This document shows, in pieces, positions 4,891-9,039 of a stretch of DNA of 9,039 bases. Both the position numbers and the translations under genes were made by a program. The notes under the pieces are model-generated. The model had not been told where the DNA came from. It worked only from the letters and a program-made list of their open reading frames with translations, and searched no databases. Every line of letters begins with the position of its first letter. The first letter of the stretch is position 1. The stretch is from positions 1-9,039 of the forward strand of contig JADLAH010000209.1 of assembly GCA_020848315.1 (NCBI GenBank), given 5' to 3'. Origin of the DNA: Chitinophagales bacterium (GTDB taxonomy: Bacteria > Bacteroidota > Bacteroidia > Chitinophagales > JADIYW01).

Positions 4891-7275
4891 TCAGAAGCGA
4901 TAGCCCAGTGAAAAGTAGAATATCGGTTTTGAATAGTTGGAGGCTTTGGACAAATTCAGTTTTACAGGTCCAATAGGTGTTTTATACGCGATAGTCAACC
5001 CCTGACTGTGTACAAAAGTGGGCTTAAATCCGTTTTTGCGACGGATGATCACACTCCCGTCGTAGGCGGCTATATTGCCGTCATCGCCCAGCAAGACGGC
5101 TACCTGTGGTTGGAAAAATAAATTTTTGACCGGTTCGTATTGCAGCATGACAGATGCCGTCATAAAATTCAGTTGCTGCGCATACAATTCGTGATTGCCC
5201 TGAAAGGGAATGAGCGTAGAAATTCGTTCACGTTCTCTCTGTTCAATGCCTCCTAAATAAAATGCATCGGCCTGTGTGGCGGCAAGGTTATCGGTGCTGT
5301 GAAACAGCCATATCATGCCGGCTTGTATCTTGCCTTCAAGCGATACTTTTCGGTGTAGCTTAAATATGTGCTGATAGGTGGCGAACCATTTCATGTATGG
5401 ATGGAAGTCCGCACGGAAGCTGGTGTCTTCGGATTTTGTGGTCACATTGAGGAATGAATCGACGCTGATGTATTCTGTGTGGATGGTAGAGGTGGTTTTT
5501 CCGGCTAATACCATTGTCCCCTGAATATATGCTTGGATACCTTTCGTAGGAAAAACGGGCTTATCCAAGGTATTGTACTGATAGCTTACCACTGCACCGG
5601 CGTTGAGAAAAGGACGGCGTGTCAGCGTAAATATACTGCGAAAGAATTCCGGCCTTTCCTGAGGCTGCACAGATGGTTTCAGATTACCCCATTTAAATTG
5701 TGCACCCATGCTGATCAGGCTGTTTTTTCGTGACGCGTAATGCAGGTATACATCCGACTGAAAATACAGGTGTTTGTAACTGCCCAAATTCAGCCGTTCA
5801 TAAAAAGCAGCTTGTTTTACCCGTTGAAAGAAATGATTGGTGCTGAAAAAGAAACCTTTGTTGCCAATATAAAACTGATAGGCCGCCCGTATCTTGGGAT
5901 TGTCAGAAATATCGAGTGAAAGCAAAAGGCGGGAGGCATCTTGTATTACGTTGCGTGCGGTCATATTGATGATAATTCCCGCCGACATTTCCGTATCGTA
6001 GTGCAAACCCAGTTTGTAGGCCAGCTTCTTGGTCTTTTCTGTTTTGATTATGAGCCGATGTTCATCATTTTTGTTTTCTACATAATAATACACTCTGTCA
6101 AAATAGCGTGTGCCATAAATGGTATTGATAGTTTGATGAATTTCTGATTTGGAAATATTATTGTAGTCTTTGAAACGGATTTTGTTTTTGGTAATCCCTT
6201 CGAGGGTGGATTTATCGAGTGTCAGTTGTATGTCCTGCAGACACAGCGTATCTGATTTATTCAGTTGTGTGGTGTCCGTACTTTTAATCTTGTATTCCCG
6301 CTGCTGTTCCGCCAATAGAATCAGTTGCGGTAAAAATTGCCGGGCTACTTTCTCACCGATGACCAGAATTTCTTTACTCTTGCCGAAATCCAGTGTGCCG
6401 ATGCCGGCAGCCTTCAATGCTTCATTGTAATCAATCAGCATATCACAGCGGTTTTTCTGTTTTTCATAATCCGCAGCGATGGAAAAACTGGTGGTCTGAT
6501 CCAGCATATCCACCAGTGTTTTAATTTCTCTTTTCTTGAGCAATGTTCCGCTGGTATTGGCACCAATGATGTATTGAGCGCCCATCTTCTCGACATATTC
6601 TACCGGGAAATTCTTAAATAAACCGCCATCCACCAGCAACATATTTCCGGTATCTATCGGACTGAAGGCAGTGGGAATCGACATGCTCGTGCGCATGGCC
6701 AGTGCCAGACTGCCTTTGTCCAGCACGACCGGTTTTCCCGTCACGATATCTACGGCAATACACTGAAACGGAATCGGGAAGTCGCGGAAATTGGAGATGT
6801 GATGTACGCGAAAGGTGAGATCATTCAGAAAAGCCAGGATATTTTGACCGTTTATCACACCAATCGGCAGATCAGGTGTCCAGCCATTGGAATTGAGTTC
6901 CAGCATATACCTGCCGTATTCGTCTTTTTCTTCTATACTGATGTCTTTCAGACTGATGCTGTTCGACAGGTAGTAATTCCAGGGCGTCTTCAGCGCAATC
7001 TGTTCCAGTTCATGCCCCTTGTATCCGATGGCATACAATCCGCCCACGATGCTGCCCATACTCGTCCCGGTGATATAATCTATCTTGATGTCCAGGGAGT
7101 CGATGAGTTTCAGTAAGCCCACATAAGCCAGTCCTTTTGCACCGCCACCGCTCAGGCATAAGCCTACCTTCGGGCGTGCCTGAACCGCTTTCAGATGCTC
7201 ATTTGCCAGCGTGTGCTGCTGAAAGATGACAAAACAAAATATAAACAGGGTAATTCGAAACTGCCATTTTCTCAT
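4891..7275 (-). CDS. Patatin-like phospholipase fused to POTRA and outer-membrane beta-barrel
   Basis: A 794-residue protein with a signal peptide (about 1-24), so it is exported. The patatin domain (about 36-225) has the oxyanion loop GGGAKG (43-48), the nucleophile elbow GTSMG with Ser72, and Asp216 in DGGLFKNFP, completing the Ser-Asp dyad; it should hydrolyse acyl esters of phospholipids. A POTRA-like segment (about 345-420, including IHQTINTIYGTRYFDRVYYY) precedes a C-terminal barrel rich in alternating strands, with FPTKGIQ as in Omp85 proteins, a YLGGIEQ segment, and a final IFYFSLGYRF ending in Phe, the outer-membrane assembly signal. This order matches PlpD-type (type Vd) secreted lipases. 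Whether the lipase domain is released or stays attached, and its orientation, cannot be seen. ATG at 7273-7275 is well placed; the gene lies 100 nt after EamA. Confidence 0.93.
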   Translation of the reverse strand: MRKWQFRITLFIFCFVIFQQHTLANEHLKAVQARPKVGLCLSGGGAKGLAYVGLLKLIDSLDIKIDYITGTSMGSIVGGLYAIGYKGHELEQIALKTPWNYYLSNSISLKDISIEEKDEYGRYMLELNSNGWTPDLPIGVINGQNILAFLNDLTFRVHHISNFRDFPIPFQCIAVDIVTGKPVVLDKGSLALAMRTSMSIPTAFSPIDTGNMLLVDGGLFKNFPVEYVEKMGAQYIIGANTSGTLLKKREIKTLVDMLDQTTSFSIAADYEKQKNRCDMLIDYNEALKAAGIGTLDFGKSKEILVIGEKVARQFLPQLILLAEQQREYKIKSTDTTQLNKSDTLCLQDIQLTLDKSTLEGITKNKIRFKDYNNISKSEIHQTINTIYGTRYFDRVYYYVENKNDEHRLIIKTEKTKKLAYKLGLHYDTEMSAGIIINMTARNVIQDASRLLLSLDISDNPKIRAAYQFYIGNKGFFFSTNHFFQRVKQAAFYERLNLGSYKHLYFQSDVYLHYASRKNSLISMGAQFKWGNLKPSVQPQERPEFFRSIFTLTRRPFLNAGAVVSYQYNTLDKPVFPTKGIQAYIQGTMVLAGKTTSTIHTEYISVDSFLNVTTKSEDTSFRADFHPYMKWFATYQHIFKLHRKVSLEGKIQAGMIWLFHSTDNLAATQADAFYLGGIEQRERERISTLIPFQGNHELYAQQLNFMTASVMLQYEPVKNLFFQPQVAVLLGDDGNIAAYDGSVIIRRKNGFKPTFVHSQGLTIAYKTPIGPVKLNLSKASNYSKPIFYFSLGYRF

Positions 7276-7375
7276 AACCTGTAAAAATAGCGGTACCGGA
7301 ACAGAATAGTAATTGCGGAATCTTTATCGTTTGTTATCTTACTTAAAATACCTTGAAACAAGCAACGGTATATGG
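7276..7375 (-). other. Intergenic gap between EamA and patatin genes
   Basis: A 100-nt gap. Minus-strand TATTTTTA, close to the patatin ATG, matches seven of eight consensus -7 bases but has no TTG partner at a suitable distance. A short CTTG-AAA-CAAG stem near the EamA stop is too weak for a terminator. Patatin expression by read-through from EamA or from an unrecognised promoter are both possible. Confidence 0.3.
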
Positions 7376-8290
7376 TCATTTGGCAGAAGAGATCGCCTGT
7401 GACTTGCCTTTCAGACTAATCAGTAATACGCCGCCCAAAACAAGAATGGTGCCTGCAATCAGTCCTAATGTGAGGTGTTCCTGCAATAAATAAACCGATA
7501 AAAACAAGGTGGCGATTGGTCCGATACTGGCGATGATGGCCATGTTGGAAGAACCGATGAGTGCAATGCCGCGCGTCATGAGGAAGGAAGGCAGCACCGT
7601 ACTGATAATGGCGATGGCGATACCGATATAATACACTTCCGGCTGGAAATTGAAAATATTGAATCCATGTACGATAACATAGTGAACCAATACCGCCATA
7701 CAGGATATAATCATGGAAATACAGGTGAAGCGTATGGTGCCGATATTGTAAATGATGACATCGCTCTTCACCAGATAAAATGCATAGGTCAGCGCGCTCA
7801 GCAAAACGAAGATGGTGCCTTTCATCAGGTTGTCGGAAGCGTAGGCCGTTTTATCGGAATAAAAAGCAAGTAAAATACCGGCATAACAAATGGCGACCGC
7901 CAGCCACTGAACCAGTGTAATTCTTCTCTTGAAGAAAATCCATGACATCAGTAAAACAAAAGTAGGGTAGGTGAATATGATATTCCTTTCCAGGGATGCA
8001 CTTACATATTGCAGTCCCAGAAAATCGAATAAAGCCGCCAGATAATATCCGATTAATCCCAGCAGCAGAATATTCATACGGTCGGTTTTACGGATAGGTG
8101 CCGGTTTCTTGCGGTATTCAAACAGCAGAATTGCGACATACACAGGCAATGAGAAAAGCATCCGAAGCATCAGTATTTCCAGGCCATCCACATCATATCG
8201 GAAGGCGAGCTTGGCGAAGATGCCTTTGGTAGCAAAACACATGGCGCCGAAAAACACCAAAACTACCCCTTTGTAAAAGCCGGATTGCAT
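7376..8290 (-). CDS. EamA/DMT-superfamily permease
   Basis: A 304-residue inner-membrane protein with ten predicted helices arranged as two EamA repeats (about 5-140 and 150-293), the standard size for 10-TMS drug/metabolite transporters. Landmarks are the first helix VVLVFFGAMCFATKGIFAKLAF, the segment YVSASLERNIIFTYPTFVLLMSWIFF that ends the first half, and ALIGSSNMAIIASIGPIATLFLSVYLLQEHL in the second half, where an E-x-L turn is typical. These proteins export or import amino acids, nucleotides or drugs; nothing here defines the substrate. The ATG at 8288-8290 is the only start preserving helix 1, since the next Met is residue 17. It lies 11 nt beyond the strong hairpin of the preceding gene, which leaves little room for a leader. 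Confidence 0.92.
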   Translation of the reverse strand: MQSGFYKGVVLVFFGAMCFATKGIFAKLAFRYDVDGLEILMLRMLFSLPVYVAILLFEYRKKPAPIRKTDRMNILLLGLIGYYLAALFDFLGLQYVSASLERNIIFTYPTFVLLMSWIFFKRRITLVQWLAVAICYAGILLAFYSDKTAYASDNLMKGTIFVLLSALTYAFYLVKSDVIIYNIGTIRFTCISMIISCMAVLVHYVIVHGFNIFNFQPEVYYIGIAIAIISTVLPSFLMTRGIALIGSSNMAIIASIGPIATLFLSVYLLQEHLTLGLIAGTILVLGGVLLISLKGKSQAISSAK

Positions 8291-8294
8291 GAGA

Positions 8295-8302
8295 CAAAAT
8301 TA
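8295..8302 (-). promoter_or_regulatory. Possible -7 box for EamA at the foot of the terminator
   Basis: Minus-strand TAATTTTG fits TAnnTTTG and lies 4 nt before the EamA ATG. If used, transcripts would begin at or near the start codon and be nearly leaderless. No TTG -33 element is visible in the hairpin upstream, and AT-rich sequence after a terminator can match by chance. Confidence 0.25.
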
Positions 8303-8331
8303 AAAGCGGCAGCCATTCGGCTGCCGCTTTT
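8302..8331 (-). terminator. Rho-independent-type terminator after the coiled-coil gene
   Basis: Perfect 13-bp inverted repeat, AAAAGCGGCAGCC (8302-8314) and GGCTGCCGCTTTT (8319-8331), with a 4-nt loop. On the minus strand the G+C-rich stem ends in TTTT followed by AATTTTG. It begins 20 nt after the stop of the coiled-coil gene. The A and T ends make it symmetrical, so it could also stop plus-strand transcription. Confidence 0.85.
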
Positions 8332-8351
8332 CGTATTAAATTATTAAGGTT

Positions 8352-9039
8352 TTATTTCATCATGAAAGAAGACTGACCAATCAGGAAGCCTTTTTCATAC
8401 ACCTCAACGGAATATTTACCCGGAGAAAATTTGAAAGTCTGTGCCCAGTAAGAACATACTGTTTTCGTTTCGTTCTGATAATCCGGAGAAATGGTATACG
8501 TGAATGGAATATCATTGCCGGTAGTTGCGTCCTGCAGGGTGCCGCTGCCCAGACTCGACATCTGAATAGTGGTGCCATCCGGAGATACGATACGAACCGC
8601 CAGTTCTGTTTGGCCGCTCGGCGCGATTTTGTTTTGCAGCAAGTCGAAGCATACACGCAGTTTCTCTGCATCTTTCGCTTTGCTTACTTCATCTTCTTTC
8701 CCTTTTTTCGTCATACGGATAGGCGTAGCCTGAATGTTGGCCGTACTCAGAATAGAAGCTTTGTCGATGCGGTCTTTCATTTTTTTGTTCTCATCTTCAA
8801 TCTCCTGTTTTTTCGCCAGTGTGTTCACCAGTTCGCCGGTTACACTGTCGCGTTCCTGATACAACTGTTTGTTGACAGTCATCAAAGAATCAATAGAAGT
8901 TTGCAGACGCGCTTTGTCTTCATCCATTTGTTTGATTAAAGCCTGCGCTTCCGCGAGCAGTTTTGACTTAGCGGCATCATTGGATTGCAGCGTAGAAATT
9001 TGTGACAATAAAGCATCAATTTTCGCTTTTTTAGCGGTC
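8352..9039 (-). CDS. Coiled-coil protein with C-terminal beta domain, 5' end missing
   Basis: The frame remains open to the right edge (TAKKAKIDALLSQIS upstream of a TTG at 9008), so the true start is outside and 228 residues are visible. The first part, to about residue 95, is a charged, heptad-like helix (LLAEAQALIKQMDEDKARL, SIDSLMTVNKQLYQERDSV, KKQEIEDENKKMKDRID), expected to form a coiled coil. The C-terminal half (from KLRVCFDLLQNKIAPSG to QSSFMMK) looks beta-rich, with VRIVSPDGTTI, a YQNET segment and a closing PGKYSVEVYEKGFLIG. I recall similar RVCFxLxxNxIAxxG proteins of unknown function in Bacteroidota, sometimes labelled as chromosome partitioning proteins without good reason. The stop is followed by a strong terminator. 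Function unknown; an N-terminal membrane anchor or signal could lie outside the window. Confidence 0.85.
   Translation of the reverse strand, partial: TAKKAKIDALLSQISTLQSNDAAKSKLLAEAQALIKQMDEDKARLQTSIDSLMTVNKQLYQERDSVTGELVNTLAKKQEIEDENKKMKDRIDKASILSTANIQATPIRMTKKGKEDEVSKAKDAEKLRVCFDLLQNKIAPSGQTELAVRIVSPDGTTIQMSSLGSGTLQDATTGNDIPFTYTISPDYQNETKTVCSYWAQTFKFSPGKYSVEVYEKGFLIGQSSFMMK

Noticed and set aside
6799..7116. 105-codon plus-strand open frame within the patatin gene
   Set aside because: It lies opposite the conserved patatin domain, and its composition and lack of motifs mark it as a shadow.
7291..7298. 8-bp palindrome CGGTACCG upstream of the patatin gene
   Set aside because: Too short to stand out, with no extended symmetry and no promoter box in register.
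8610..8939. 109-codon plus-strand open frame opposite the coiled-coil gene
   Set aside because: Its Phe/His-rich composition is what the reverse complement of a Lys/Glu/Asp-rich coiled coil gives.
1..9039. Mobile element, CRISPR array, defence island or secondary-metabolite cluster
   Set aside because: No transposase, integrase, phage, direct-repeat array, nuclease/helicase or synthase genes are present; all genes are co-oriented with even composition.

Overview
The window looks like a piece of a Bacteroidota chromosome, possibly Chitinophagales or a relative. The evidence is moderate GC, weak or absent Shine-Dalgarno sequences, TAnnTTTG-type -7 boxes in two intergenic gaps, a patatin-POTRA-barrel protein ending in Phe, and a coiled-coil protein type common in that phylum. 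This placement comes from recognition only; no search was run. Every gene I can support lies on the minus strand, so transcription runs from high to low coordinates. I see no RNA genes, CRISPR arrays, insertion sequences or phage genes.

In transcription order: the right edge (8352-9039) holds the 3' part of a coiled-coil protein gene, followed by a strong 13-bp hairpin terminator (8302-8331). A ten-helix EamA/DMT permease (7376-8290) starts only 11 nt beyond that hairpin. After a 100-nt gap comes a large patatin-like phospholipase fused to a POTRA-like segment and an outer-membrane beta-barrel (4891-7275). The next gap carries a 26-bp near-perfect inverted repeat that overlaps a possible promoter. 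It precedes an SDR enzyme closely resembling peroxisomal trans-2-enoyl-CoA reductase (4045-4815).

A second regulatory gap (3894-4044) has a TATATTTG box flanked by GCGAATG/CATTCGC arms. It leads into a probable operon with shrinking gaps (47, 17, 12 and 8 nt): MATE exporter (2526-3893, apparently TTG start), SAM-dependent methyltransferase (1735-2478), an atypical SDR lacking the Ser/Tyr catalytic pair (1070-1717), an exported DUF3089 alpha/beta-hydrolase (77-1057), and the first 22 codons of another gene running off the left edge (1-68), perhaps a PAP2-type phosphatase.

The genes do not form a pathway I recognise. A lipid or envelope theme is plausible from the patatin phospholipase, the enoyl-CoA reductase-like SDR, the DUF3089 hydrolase and the possible PAP2 protein, but that is inference. 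No clear new defence, mobile or biosynthetic system is visible. The best leads are the two dyad elements at promoters, the terminator abutting the EamA start, and two SDRs without the canonical catalytic tetrad.
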